DNA of 64,000 bases, taken from Mangifera indica. Taxonomy: Eukaryota; Streptophyta; Magnoliopsida; Sapindales; Anacardiaceae. The notes beneath the pieces were generated by a model. That model had not been told where the DNA came from, did no database searches, and worked only from the letters and a program-made list of their open reading frames with translations. The first letter of the stretch is position 1. Each line of letters opens with the position of its first letter. The DNA is taken from the NCBI RefSeq assembly GCF_011075055.1, contig NC_058152.1, forward strand, positions 5,766,001 to 5,830,000, written 5' to 3'. Shown here in pieces: positions 34,215-47,332 of the stretch. Both the position numbers and the translations under genes were made by a program.

Positions 34215-37095
34215 ATGGAGTGCATTGTGCAAGGAATTATAGAGACACAGGTAAGTTGCATGAATGCCCATCTTGCTTTAAGTTTCCTTTCTGTGAGTTT
34301 GATGTTGTGCAACTCTATCATGAGTGGACTAAGAAGAATTAGTACCATGGAAGAAATTGATATAGGTGTTGATTTGTGAATGAAATTTGACTATGATTTT
34401 CGAAACTGAGATATATCTTAATGATTAAGCTGATATGAGTTTTGACTGATATATTTTGACTGGATATCATGCTTTATTTTTAAGATTGCGTGGACTTTAG
34501 AAAATAAAGTGATAAAAAGTCTGGGTGCCTTTAATAGTTGTCCCTGCCATTTCTATATATCTAAATGTATGCCATGCACTTGAGTGCGTCTAAGCACTTG
34601 TTCATTAGATGCATTTACAAGAGCAAATATTTGACTCAGTTATTTAAGCTTTAACAAACCTTGATATGTTTTAGCATCTCACATCATAGTTCATTAGTGT
34701 TTCCAAATCCTACTTTATCATTTGACTTTTGAAGTTTGGTTCCTCTTAGTTAACTACTTTTTTTAGTTTCTCATGTTTCCATTGCCCGGTCACACTTGGT
34801 ACTGATTTATCTTAAATGATTTTATCTTTATGGTAGAACTGATTGAAAAGCATTAGCTTAGTCATTACATGCTCAAAATATCATTTATGATAAATCAGTT
34901 TTGTTTTTTTCTTCTGTCTCACCTAATCTACTTATTTTCCCAATTTCTAGAATCAAACGAGAAAAAAACACAGAAATTTTTTCTTTTCTTGTTATTTAGT
35001 AATGATGGTGTATGTAGGAGTTTCTTTAATGTATGGATCTTCCTTTGCAGCATGTGGAGGCCCTTGAGATTCTTCTTCAGGGTCTATGTGGTGTTCATAA
35101 AGAACGCCTGAGGATTCATGAAATTTGCTTAAAAAATTCACCGAACCTTGGTAAGTATTTAAATCTTCTGAAGTTTCACCTTCATAGAACGATGATGCTT
35201 AAAAATTATAGAGCATGGGTAAAACTAGGATGAAGATGAAACTTGCATGGCTTTAATATTGACTCATCTAAAGTCGTATTTTGGTGTTATATTTGTTGCT
35301 ATATGCAATTGCCTACTCAAATAACTGGCAGTCTTTTTTCAGCCAATTCTCTTTTTATGTATTTTACAGTTCCATTGCTATTGATGAAGAAAAATAAGAC
35401 TATTACAGTTTATTCATTGATGCATTCCTTTTTCTTGTATGACTCACATATTAACTTTTCATTAACCAGTTTCCCAGACTTTTTCGTTAGCTAAATTAAT
35501 TGGTTGAGTTGTTTTGGAACCTAAATTTATTACTCTTGCCTAAAAAGTTTCAGATATACTATCATTATCATGTTTTGCTTATTGGATATATATACTATCA
35601 TGATCCTGTTTTGCTTACTGGATATATAGCTTGATCGACATAAACCTTATTTGTCCAGATAGTACATGGTTATATGTTAGATCACATGGGGTTTAGTAAT
35701 TTAGGATATTAAGATTTAATTAGGAATATCATTAGTAATATATTATCAATTGGGAATATTAGTTTATTAGGAATTGGTATTTAAGATAAATAATGTTACC
35801 AATTAGGATTAGGAGTCCAATTAGTGTCAGGATTTTAATTATATAAATCATAGGGTTTTGGGAGGATTAGTAGAATTTTTTCTGAGAATCTAGTATCAAT
35901 GTTGCATTGTATTCTGGGAGGTGGAGTACCACTAGAGTCTCTTGGTGGAGTGTCAGGGATTTTATCTTTTTAATTGTAATCCTTATCTTTTCTTTTAACA
36001 AAAATTCATTATATTCAATACTAAAATTCAGCATTTCAATCATACAATCTGGGGTTTGCAACTATATATATAACTATATATAAATAAAATCTGGTGGTTT
36101 ACTTCCTGCTGGCATTAAAGTTCATGAACTTCATTTTCCAGGGAATGTTGCTTCAGAGGTTAGACTCTTGTGTGATCTCGAGCAGACTGAACCCATGTGG
36201 TAAAGTTGGGAAGTTTTCCTTTTTAGGTGTACAAATTTGTGTGTGTTATGTGGTTAAAAAATTCTATTTTTTTTGTAGGACTGTTAAACATGTTGGGGGT
36301 GCAATGAGGGGTGCTGGGGCAGAGCAAATCTCTGTTCTGGTGAGAACTATGGTGGAAAGCAAAGTAAGCAAGAATGTGCTCCGTCTATTCTGTGCACTTG
36401 GCTACAAGTTGGATCATGAGCTCCTAAAAGTGGGCTTTGCTTTCCATTTTTCAAGGGGCGCTCAGATTACAGTCACTGTTTCATCTATCAATAAGATGCT
36501 AAAATTACATGCCACTGATGAGGCCGTGCCAGTAACTCCTGGAATACAAATAGTAGAAGTGACAGCACCTGCAACATCTGAAAATTATACTGAAGTAGCT
36601 GCTGCAATGTCATCATTTTGCGAATATCTTGCACCGTAAGAACTTTTATTCATTCTCATGACATATTTAAAAATCCTTTAATGACTAGTCCAATGGTATG
36701 TCGGTTGCCAAAAAAATTGTGTGCTTGAAACTTGTCAAAGTGGTATATCATGTGTTTCACATCAAGTTATCCTGTGACCGAACTGTCATGGATATAAGAA
36801 AAAGCTTGACTGGTTAGTCATGCCTACTACTGCTGCATGTGTCAAAGTGTTTTGAATATGTAGTTGCAATTATATTTGTGGAGTAAGTATGTTCAGAATC
36901 AAAGGAAGGTCAAAGTTGCATTTCATGAAATGTGGTTCAGTATTTTATTCTATTTAAGAGCCAACATGTAATCTATTGCTTTTGCTTTTCAGGCTTCTAC
37001 ATTTGTCAAAACCAGGCGTATCAACAGGGGTTGTTCCCACTGCTGCGGCTGCCGCTGCATCTCTTATGTCAGACGGTGGAGGCACAACTTTGTAG
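34215..37095 (+). CDS. MED18: Mediator complex subunit 18 (MED18), 5 exons, 217 aa
   Basis: Exons: 34215-34250, 35051-35150, 36142-36199, 36279-36635, 36993-37095. All introns are GT-AG and the frame closes exactly at TAG. The protein starts MECIVQGIIETQHVEALEIL and ends AAAASLMSDGGGTTL. It contains RTMVESKVSKNVLRLF and GFAFHFSRGAQITVTVSSIN, as recalled for the plant MED18 family (219 aa in Arabidopsis). MED18 sits in the Mediator head module in the nucleus and links transcription factors to RNA polymerase II. Plant homologues affect flowering, hormone and defence responses. The start was chosen because MECVVQG is the conserved N-terminus. Intron 1 is about 800 bp. Intron 2 is about 990 bp and holds a probable LTR. 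It is convergent with the PWP1 gene. Confidence 0.96.
35540..35625. repeat. Short tandem duplication in MED18 intron 2
   Basis: ACTATCATTATCATGTTTTG...GGATATATA is followed directly by a near-copy ACTATCATGATCCTGTTTTG...GGATATATA. The period is about 40 bp, with two units. Confidence 0.75.
35675..36069 (+). mobile_element. Probable solo LTR or LTR fragment in MED18 intron 2
   Basis: Starts TGTTAGATCACATGG. It has a TATATAAAT box with AGGGTTTTGG downstream, a GGGAGGTGGAGTACC stretch and an A-rich, polyadenylation-like 3' part, the layout of a plant Copia LTR. I could not find a matching CA terminus or target duplication, so the right end is approximate. No pol sequence. Confidence 0.45.
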
Positions 37096-38623
37096 TGAGG
37101 TTGTAAGATTGGTAGATGTTAGATACATCGTCCTAATGCTTGCCTAATTATTGTTTTCTGCTTTTAAATAGTTGCACAAGATGACACTGCTGGAACCAGT
37201 TGAGAAATGTGTGAAATATTTGTTTTTATTTACTTAAAACAAGATATGCAGTGGATATAGAAGAGCATCATTTTATTCAAGCCTTCACCTTTCAAAACTC
37301 AATTTTCTGTAGATTTTCATGCACGGGCTTATAAAAAAAGAGTTAACAGTTGGGTTGGCAGGCTGAGCCTGTGATAGCTTTGAAAGAATTGCTTTCAAAT
37401 GAAGGAAAGGAGAGAAAAGCGTGGTTGATTGTGAGGGATGATACATATCTGCATAATTATTAAAATGCTTGTTGATGGAATGGAATAGTTACGTTCGGTC
37501 TTGAATATTTTCTGAGCTTGAAGACATCCCACATGGTTCTACCTACCGTAAAGGTGCAAGCCTATTATATATGCAATACGTGTTAATACTCTTGATTGAA
37601 AGTTCAAATACTTGATGTTGATGTATTGTTTGTTTAATAGCTAAATTCTGTAAGACATTTCTTGTTTTGAGATGTGAGTGCTGCGTTATGTATCTTTATT
37701 AGAAGCCAAATTTATAATGTTAAGCGAGGTTAAAAAAAATATCAATTTCAGTGGAGAGCATATGGGTTTCATCTCAACTCCATCGTCGGCATTACATACC
37801 ATCTTCTATAGGTAAACTGTAAAGCTTACATTTGATTATGAAAACCAAATACTAAAAAAAGGTTTTTTCTTTTTGAAAAGTTGGATAATTCTCCCCCTTC
37901 ATCACTATAAAAAAAAGTGTAACATAATGAGCATAAAAGAAATAATGAGATGAAGATGCCTCTTGTTGTAACCCAAACACTTCCAATGATTAAAGGGATC
38001 TTCTACATTACAGAATGATACGTTTCACACCCAACAATGATCGACTTAGTACACCAATTACCACAAATGAGTTGATGGCAGTTGACCTTAGATTTTGGGA
38101 AAGGAGGTTAAAATCATTCCAGCAACGCTCCCTTTAGGATCCATAATATGGCTTAGATGTTTGAAAAAAATTTTAAATCGTTTTTTCTAGTTTGATTTTT
38201 AAAAAAATCTCATACACACCCCTAGGAGAAAGGTCGATAGGATTGGCAAGAGCTAGGCTTATATTTAGTAGGGTACAAATAAGAGAGGTAGTGAAGGGCG
38301 AGAGAATACATATCTATCGAAGTCCCAAGTGACTAAAATCGACTGTTGATAAAAAAGTCATTTTATTTAACACCAGAAAAATAAAATCAACAAGAAAACA
38401 AGAACGCTACGCTTATGCCCATTAGGAACACAAGTACAAAATTATTTTACACCAGGAACAAAACCTTTCTTTTTTTTGGGTCAAATCTACTTAACCTTTC
38501 CTCCCTCTTTCATTATATTCTTGTCCACGACGTGATAAACTTATAGAAAAATCGCAAAACTTCGAATCTTAAAAGGACAAGCACTCCATCTCACCAAACA
38601 AACAGCTTCTACTTGATCATGTC
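37096..38623. other. Intergenic space between convergent MED18 and PWP1
   Basis: Holds the 3' UTRs of both genes. 37350-37440 has a GC-richer patch without a supported frame. The rest is unremarkable AT-rich sequence. Confidence 0.6.
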
Positions 38624-41600
38624 TCAAACTTTGCCACGCTTGCTGTAACTGCTAAATCTATGCGACACTGCAGCATCGGATAAAGTATCCCAAACCTGCA
38701 ATAATTCATCCACATCAATCATCATTCTTAACTGCAAAACTCTTAAATGAGCAAAATCGATCAACAATTGAACCAGATATTCCACTCACCTCCAAATTTC
38801 CTTTGGACCCTCCAATTGCCAGAAAAAATGGACTATCCTCTGAAAAAGAAATGGAAAAAATAGCTCCCTAACAACATTTAGAATATATAGTGTAAGAAGC
38901 CATCCCAAACTAATTAATATACAATAAGTTATACTGTGAACGCTTCTCTACCTCATAACAATGCAACTTTTAAGTAAAGATTATGAATAACTTACTGCTT
39001 TAGGATTCCTGGATGCAACACATGACGGTTTGTTGTTCGACAAATCCCATAGTTTTACCTGCACCAAACCATAAATACACTTCAGAACAGGCAGACCCAT
39101 GCCGGACAGGATAGGGAACAGAAAATTATCTTGAAAGTTACCATCTTATCTGTAGATCCAGTTGCAAGAAGCTGTTGAAAACCAGATAGGGCACAAATTA
39201 TTAGAAGTTAAGATTTCGAAAAATTGGGCAAAGGATTAAGGTATGGATAAACATGTACATTGGGTACTAATGGATTATAGGAGATGCTACAAACTGCCTT
39301 GTCATGAGCATGCAGAGTAAAGCTTGGTTGTGAGTCTGAAAACTGATCTGATTTGGTGGTCCGAATATCAAAACCTTTCACTGTACCATCTTCAAGGCTA
39401 ACCTAAGAAGACATTAAATGATTATTAACCAAATGGAAATGCCTAAAACCAAACATATACCATTCTAAATTTACAAACAAAATGAATTCATATCTATTTT
39501 CATTGTTCTTCAGATTTTTCAAATTATCTAAAAGAAGACCGCCCTAAAATTAAATGAAAAGAAAGCACACACCACAAATGAATGCTCAGTGTGTGGATCC
39601 CATGCCAAGCTTTCTACATCAGATGTAACTGTCCACTTGAAACCAGAATGTGTAGATATCCTTGCATCTTTCTGCAATGCATAATAATAGAGCGCACATA
39701 AAAATTTCCAAAAAAGAGAACCAAAGAACAGCTTAAAGGTCAAAATCTTGAAATTTCAGATTTCTCATCTAAAAAATGAGATTCTCCACAAATGCTTTAA
39801 CATTAAGGTTTCTTGTACATTGTACACAATAGATTAAGCGACTAAATTCTTTACCATGACAACTGAATGATCAAAAGATCCACTAAGAAGAACTTGGGGT
39901 GCATAATGATTCCATGCAATAGCCTGAACCTGGAAGAATTAGTAAGAAAGGCAAAAACTTGGTCAATTTAAATAAGAGACCAAAAGTTTGCTCACTCCAA
40001 AAAGATTTATCAAGGTTATTATCAACAGTTGTCTGAATTAGGTGCCATCATCCATATGTATACTATATTATTTTAAACCATTAGGTATTTGTACTGGTGG
40101 GCAGAAAAAAGGCATCCTAACACTCAACTCTCTATGTTACGAATTCCACATAAATCAAGAACTTTTACTGAAACAGTAAGAATAGCTACAAGGCAGGCAT
40201 GCCCTCCCCCACTTTGCACCTAAACCCTGTTTTACTATCCGTAACCATTGTCATACTTTATTATGTGGATTTGAATGAGCATGTAGAGTCCTCAGATAGG
40301 AATCGGCTTTTCTTCCCTCTAATAATTTTACGTTCAGCCCTTATAAATTTATAAATAAGAAGCAAGCGAAACTATTTGTATAAGAGGATTGATAATTTAC
40401 AAGAAGGGGATTGACTAGTGGATAAAAAAATCCAAACAAAAACACCAATAAATATAAAAACTTCTATTTAAATAAAAGGAAAAAAATAAAATTTCTATTT
40501 CAACTTCCTACCAAAAATACAAAAATAACTTACTAGTTTTCTCATTTGTCTATAGCACAAGCTTCAAAATGATCAAACAAATTTCTTTTGGAGACAAGAC
40601 TTGCCAACAAGTTATTTGCAAGTATTTTAAGAGTCTTCAGTTTAAATTTACAATTCATATGGTCCAACACCACATGGCCATGCCCCTAATTACAAAATCC
40701 TTTCCCACCTTATCCCCAACTATCCATAACTCCTTCAAATGGAATATCTAATCAAATTGTGGGCTGGAGCTCTAACAGTTTGTCTGGATTATGACCTCGA
40801 AAACAATTTTCAAAAACTAAAATAAACCCAAAGTTATGAGTTCCACCTTAAATATTTTAATATCCAAATGTGTTAAAATCGATACTCTAAAATGTTTACA
40901 AGATTAAAGTTATGAGTACCATCTCTTTACTCTTTCTTACAAATTTCTAGGATTGTATGCAAAAGGGATATTCAAAGACATTGCCACAAAGTGAATTTCT
41001 CAAGATTCCTTATATTCTTGTTCAAAAAAAAAATAAAGAATTACACTTAAATTCTATATAGAACAGCACATAACAAATCAAGTGTTTACCAATCTTATTT
41101 ATCTTCTTTAACATATAAAAGGAGGGTAAAACTGTAGTCACCAAAAACAGGGTTCGGGAATTGAGCTCTACCATGGTACAAGCAAATTTAGGCTTCAAAA
41201 TCATGATGACAAGAATTGGTAACATACATAAGGTTGGTATCATCTCCAAATGCTTACCCTCTCTATCATAGATATTGCTTTTAGAATTTACAAGGATATT
41301 CCACCAAGAATACTTACTATATCATTTCATAGTTGTAAATTAAGACCAGAGGTGCTATACCAAAACTATACCAACAGAAAGTTTTGGTATTTACATCAAA
41401 AATACATGAGTGAAAGATAAATTCAAATGGTGATATGGTAAATATTTGCCTTATCTGTATGATGCTCCAGGGTAAAAGTACATTTTCCTTCAACCACATC
41501 CCAAATCTTAACAGTTTTGTCAGCGCTCGCACTAGCTAGGATATTCCTATCAGAAAACAAAGAAAAAAAGAAGCAAAAGATAACATAACATTAATATAGA

Positions 41601-43480
41601 AAGAACATTACATGGAAGCATGAACTGCAAGTTACACCAGAACTATCTAACACACCTGAACTCTTTGTTCCAAGCAAGACCTAATACTGAATCAGTATGA
41701 CTGCCTTCTTTGTATTCAATGGATGACTGAACACAACACAAACAACAGCAATATGTTAAAAATATTAATCAAGTTCATACCCACATAAGAACTCGCAAAT
41801 AAGATTATTGATATTATAAAGATAACTAAGTATATACATTGAAAGACTAATTATCATATACCTCAATTCCACATTATGCTCAAGAAAGATGACCAGTGTA
41901 AAAATACAATCTCTTTAAAGGATGAATAATTATTACCACTAAATGGGTTACATAAGTGAAAATAACTAACTAGCAAAGAACAAATATACAAACAGAGACA
42001 ATTAGAGATATAAGCCCAAGCATACTCAAATCCAAATTCAGAGCATGGTACTTCGGTTTTTGTCATCCAGTAAAATCCACAAGCCTACAAATATTATAAC
42101 CATACAGTCAAGCATACTAGCCATAGCAGCTACTAGAAATAAGAAAAGTTTTGCTCCAAGAACAAATAACAAGCTTCCAAGTTTAAAATCACCCTAGCGG
42201 AATCCGCAACATAGCATATGCCATAGAAATAATCATGATATATCAAATTGAAGGTTTTAGAAAATATTTATTTGGAAAATAAGTAGTAAACCTTTTTTCC
42301 TTTCTTATTCTTCTTATTCTTCATCTTCTTATCCTCATTAATGCCACCAAGACTGAGACATGGTTGTACTTCTTCGATCTGAAAACAGCAAACATAATAA
42401 AAGATATTTAACAATAAAGTCTCCAGTAATTAGTAATCAACTTATATCCCATGACATGGTTATAAACAATCAACATACAATGTCAAGGTCCCATATCTCA
42501 ATGGAAGGTTCCATAGAGCCAACAGCCATAAAATTTCCTGTCAGCATAGAAAGAAATCATTAGCAAATTCATTATTACAAGTGAAGAAACAAAAATATTT
42601 TTGGCAAAACAAAACCCTAAGTGAATGCACCAAGTTAAATCACACAAATAGTACAATTTCACTAAAAAGAAAGAAGAAATTAAACTTTGTAAATATGTTG
42701 TTTCTCTCATTCCTCCTTGTATATATTTTTATTGATTAATATATTTTCTTAGCATTTACTTCCCAAACAAAAAAATTACACAGTTGAGAAGAAGTGTTAT
42801 TCACCTCCTGAAATGGAATAAAGATTCTCAGTTGATCTAATTTACCTAATCCTTTCAGAGTCTAATGCCACCTGGCAATTGTATAATTTTAATTGCACTG
42901 TTTATATTTTTCAATTCACCATCTACTAATAAAACACCTTATTTCATGTTCCCATTTAAAGCAGCATTAGCTCCAAAATCTCAGCTTCCTTGCCTCCCAT
43001 TCTCTTTCCTTCTTCACACCAACATGTCTCTTACTTCCTTCTTCACGTGTTCTTCATTACTCCGACAAGTACTTTCTATGTTTATGTTTACAAATTTTCT
43101 TTTTAACTTTTAGAATAGACCCTCAGAGAGGTGTGACAAAATCAAACAGCCAAAAAGAAACAAAGGAGAAAGAAAGCACTTTGGAGCTTTACACCAAAAC
43201 AGATTTATTTAAAAAGAAATGAAAAAATTAACTCCAATGACACAATTAAATAATAGACATGTCACAAGATCATTGAAAGGGAAGGTAAAATTAGATGCTG
43301 AAAGAATCCTTGCCTAGAACTCAAAAAGAAGAAACACCTTTTAAGTTCAAAAAATTAAACTGACATTCCCTATCTTCGACTAGAATCGATTAAGTGTAAC
43401 ATCAAATCATTACTGGGTAATTTTACAAAAAATATATTTTTATAATTATTTTTATTCATTTCATGTCTTAAATGTATTAT

Positions 43481-43545
<65 letters not shown>

Positions 43546-44851
43546 TTTTTAATTAGTTTATGATTAATCATTCAGACTACTTGTATGTCTAACCTTTTTC
43601 TCCTCCGTTAAGAGGGCAATCAAGCCAAGCCATGCAAAGTGGAAATGCTGGAATGATGACATGATGGTGAACATACAAGTTCACTTCACCATCATTTGCT
43701 TCCTCGTATACATAGACCTATTTGAAATTAAATCTTCAATCAATGCTTGGTGTTCATATGTGTATGATCTACAAGTGTGTTAGTGAGAGTAGGCACATGT
43801 GCAAGCATGCATACGTGAGAGAGACAAAGAGAGAGAAAGAGAGAGTAAGGAGACTGTAAGCATTGCGTGCCTCAAGATGACTGACGTCATCCTCATTGCG
43901 TGCACAAACTATAACTGCATCATTTGCATTAATGACCAGATCCTCAAGGTCTTCAGAGTCCTCATCCTGAAGGTAAGTTCTAGCATTATAAGGTAAATAA
44001 TGCATGGCAAACAAACAAGCCACAATTACGTACAGTTGACATACTCACATCTTTATCCTTAAGATATGGATCCATTTGATTGCTTGGGTAGTAAAGGTCT
44101 CCAATCCCCTTGCTGAAAAGCTCAACTCCTATGTTCAGCCACAAACAAATGAATCACTAATAAAAAATGATGTTTATTGCAAAGAATAAGTTCATTAAAA
44201 GGTCTGCTGTTATTTTTTTTTCCTTTAACCAAGAATTTATGCAGCTAAGTAAACTTAAAAGTTGACTGTCTGTCTCAATTAAAATCCACTCAGATTCCTT
44301 GAACTTAACCGGTGAATCAATTACCACCACTTTCTTCTAAAACTTAAAAAAAATCAATGAACTGAAGGAAACAATGAAAACCCAAAACTTGTGCAATAAA
44401 TATACCTTCATCCTCATCATCATAACGGTCCATGTCAAGTTCCTTCAAGCCATCAGCTATATCATCCAATTTGGTTCCTGAACTCTTGCTTTTGGAACTT
44501 TTTCCAAGTGCATCTGCTACAGCTAAAGCTTGTGAGACTTCATCAATCTGCTCGACATCCTCACTACCCATATCTTCATCATCATCTTCACTATGACCAT
44601 ATTCACTACACAAACCAACATCTTAGAGAAGAACAAAATTCCAAACCTTTCATCGCCACAATTATAGTATTAGCCAAACATAAAGCAAATAAACTAAAAA
44701 AACTAGGAATTTTTTTTTTTTAAATACACCTTTCCTCTTCCAAAGAACCGCTTTTTATCATCTCCTCAATTTCTTCCTTCGAAGGAAGTTGAGCTTCTTC
44801 AGGCACGGCCTTTGATGCCCCCTTCGGCACCCATGATACTGCCGCTATCAT
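38624..44851 (-). CDS. PWP1: PWP1-type WD40 protein (periodic tryptophan protein 1 homologue), 16 exons, 498 aa
   Basis: Exons, 5' to 3': 44851-44730, 44605-44406, 44128-44049, 43966-43871, 43717-43594, 42537-42479, 42378-42292, 41726-41656, 41546-41450, 39929-39855, 39671-39573, 39402-39259, 39171-39142, 39058-38996, 38867-38790, 38695-38624. They sum to 499 codons including stop. It starts [19 protein letters not shown], the conserved N-terminus. An acidic stretch (about 45-65) and a Lys-rich linker (about 240-256) precede or interrupt the WD repeats, marked by [26 protein letters not shown] and LEVWDTLSD. PWP1 proteins are nucleolar and act in ribosome biogenesis and rDNA chromatin. Introns 4 and 9 use GC donors by the best homology fit. 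It looks intact. Confidence 0.95.
43484..43541. repeat. (AT)n microsatellite in PWP1 intron 5
   Basis: About 29 AT units in the roughly 1.06-kb intron between exons 5 and 6. Confidence 0.97.
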
Positions 44852-45448
44852 TCTTCAAAATAACGTTTTATTTATCTACCTCCAATAAGAAATATTATCA
44901 AAATCCTTTCAAAAATGGACTGAAAGCAATATCTAGATAGAGTTTTTGCAATACCAATAGAATTTCCATATCCCAGATATTTTAGCTTAATCAATCAAAT
45001 ACATTATGACGAATCTGTTGGCCCGTTAATTATATAATGTTTAAGTTCATAACAATCAAAACCTACCAAAAGAGTCTATCCGGTGGTTGCGGTTGGAAAC
45101 GGCTTGGCGGCGTCTTTGGTAGAAGATGGCCTGGTGTTGGAAGTGAGTTGAATTTCGAATAAGAAATTAGTTCTAAATTTACAGATTTTTGGGTTGAACT
45201 ATGAACGAAGAAATTATAGTTGAAGTTACAGGACTAGTCATTAAGGGTTTCTGTCAGCTAATAAAACCCCAGCGCCGGCGGTACAAGGGATCATCTTCTT
45301 TGAAATAAAAAGTGATTTGTTTGGCACCCAAGGTTTAGACTAGATCCCTGTACCCCCTCAATGTATATAAATTAATATTTTTTACCCACAACATAGCTTT
45401 GTTAATCGTAATTAAATATTAAATACTATAATTTCCCAATTATCTATA
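44852..45448 (-). promoter_or_regulatory. PWP1 leader and proximal promoter
   Basis: About 600 bases between the PWP1 start codon and the first small MULE. It holds GC-richer sequence at 45070-45130 and 45255-45300 that probably marks the transcription start. Exact start and TATA box not assigned. Confidence 0.5.
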
Positions 45449-46314
45449 GGCCAAATGACTATTTCCCACCTAAGGTTTGATGTTTTCTCAAGTTTCCACC
45501 CTTTAACTATGAAAACACCAAACACCCACTCATGGCCGGTTAGATTTAATAAAACTCTAACGGTGGTAAGGGTGAAATCGTCATTTTCTCTATAATATTA
45601 AAAATAAACTTAAATAGAATCTATTTTGCCCCCCTAAACTTTAAAAACTAAAATTTTCCCCCAGCCTAAATTTTAAAAAATCACAGTTTCACCGTAGGGT
45701 TTCTTTTTGAAATCTTCGACGACATCTCCGGCTCCATTGTCGACGATCTCTCCCTCCCGAAGCATCCTCTCCTTCCGACGATCTCTTTCCTCCCATTTGG
45801 ACCCCCCATCGGAGTCGAAGAAGCCGTGGAAGACGAAGAACTTCGTCGGGGAAGATGAAGTTCTTCTTCTTCCCAGTCGTCGTCGTCTTCATCTTCCAAC
45901 TACGATGAAGAAAACTGCGATCGTCATCGTCAGATAAGTCGTTTGGGAAGACGATTTCTCTTCCCAGACAACTTATCTCTGCGTCAGATGAGTAGTGCAA
46001 GAGTTTAGGGCGGCCGTCGGTGGAAGAGAAACCGTTAGGAGGGGAAGACGGCCGGTGATGGCGCCAGAGAGATAAACCCTAGGGGGGAAATGTGATATTT
46101 TCAAACCCTAAGGGGGGGAAAATGTGATATTTCAAACTTAGTTTAGGAAAAAAATGCTAGTTTTTAAACTTTTAGGGGGAAATGAGATTAAATTTACTAC
46201 CGTTAGGGTTTTGTTAAATCTAACCGGTCATGGGTGGGTGTTTGGTGTTTCCATAGTTAAAGGGTGGAAACTTGAGAAATCATCAAACCTTGGGTTGGAA
46301 ATAGTCGTTTGGCC
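45449..46314. mobile_element. Small non-autonomous MULE no. 1 (866 bp)
   Basis: Terminal inverted repeats of well over 100 bp start GGCCAAATGACTATTTCCCA and end in the complement of GGCCAAACGACTATTTCC. It is flanked by a perfect 9-bp duplication TTATCTATA (45440-45448 and 46315-46323), the Mutator hallmark. The interior (45700-46080) is markedly richer in G+C and reads as coding-like on + (EIFDDISGSIVDDLSLPKHP, then LPTISFLPFGPPIG). That suggests a captured gene fragment, as in Pack-MULEs. The donor gene was not recognised. Confidence 0.93.
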
Positions 46315-46442
46315 TTATCTATAAGGTATATTTAGTTTAGATGATATTTTATTATAAAAATAAAATATTATTATAAAAGATAAATTATTTATTATGTTTG
46401 AAAAAAATTTATAAATATAAATAATTATTATATTTGATTTAA

Positions 46443-47332
46443 GGCCAAAACACTATTTCCCACCCAAGGTATGTTGAAATGTCAAGTTTCCACCCTTTAT
46501 CTTTGATAATACCAAATACCCACCCATGAGCAGTTAAAATTAACTGTGGTAAAGGTAAAATCATTATTTTCTCTATAATATTAAAAATAAACTAAAATTT
46601 AATCTAATTTTGTCCCTCTAAACTTTAAAAATTAAAATTTTCCCCCAGCCTAAGTTTTCAAAAATGGTAGTTTCACCCTAGGGTTTCGTTTTGAAATCTC
46701 TAACAACATCTCCAGCTTCATTGCCGACAATCTCTCCCTCCCGAAGCATCCTCTCCTTCCAACGATCTCTTTCCTCTCATTTAAAGGCCCGATTGACGTC
46801 GAAGATGCCTTAGGAGACAAAGAGACGAAGAGACGAAGTTCTTCGTCTTCCTAAAAGAAGACGATCGTCTTCCCAAAAGAAGACCTCTAGGAAGATGACC
46901 GTCTTCCCAGACGAAGACGACAGCTTCGTCTTCTTTGGGGAAGACGAGTCTGGGAAGACAATGAACTTCGTCTTCCTCGACGAAATTTTTCGTCTCCCAA
47001 GGCGTCTTCGATGTCGATCGGGCCTCCAAATGGGAGAAAAGAGATCGTCGAAAGGAGAGGATACTTTCGAAGGGAGAGGTTGTCGGCAATGGAGCCAGAG
47101 ATATTATCGGAGATTTCAAAACAAAACCCTAGGGTGAAACTGTTATTTTTCAAAATTTAGGTTGGGGGAAACTTTTAGTTTTTAAAATTTAGGGGGCAAA
47201 AGGAGATAAAATTTCAAAATGTTAGGATTCCCTTAATTTTAATTGCTTATGGGTGGGTGGTTGGTATTATCAAATATAAAGGGTAGAAACTTGATATTTC
47301 AGCATACCTTGGGTGGGAACAGTCGTTTGGCC
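46443..47332. mobile_element. Small non-autonomous MULE no. 2 (890 bp), foldback form
   Basis: Termini GGCCAAAACACTATTTCCCA and the complement of GGCCAAACGACTGTTCCC, same family as no. 1. Flanked by TTGATTTAA (46434-46442) and TTGATTTTA (47333-47341), matching at 8 of 9. The left interior (46690-46800) matches the captured segment of no. 1. The right interior (46980-47140) is an inverted copy of the same segment, so the element is nearly palindromic around a central GAAGAC-rich spacer (46830-46960). Confidence 0.92.

Noticed and set aside
35867..36061. Minus frame in MED18 intron 2
   Set aside because: Lies in LTR-like DNA antisense to the gene; no protein family.
45681..46000. Overlapping frames on both strands in the small MULEs
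   Set aside because: GC-rich captured segment is open in several frames; inside a non-autonomous element without start context, so treated as fragment, not gene.
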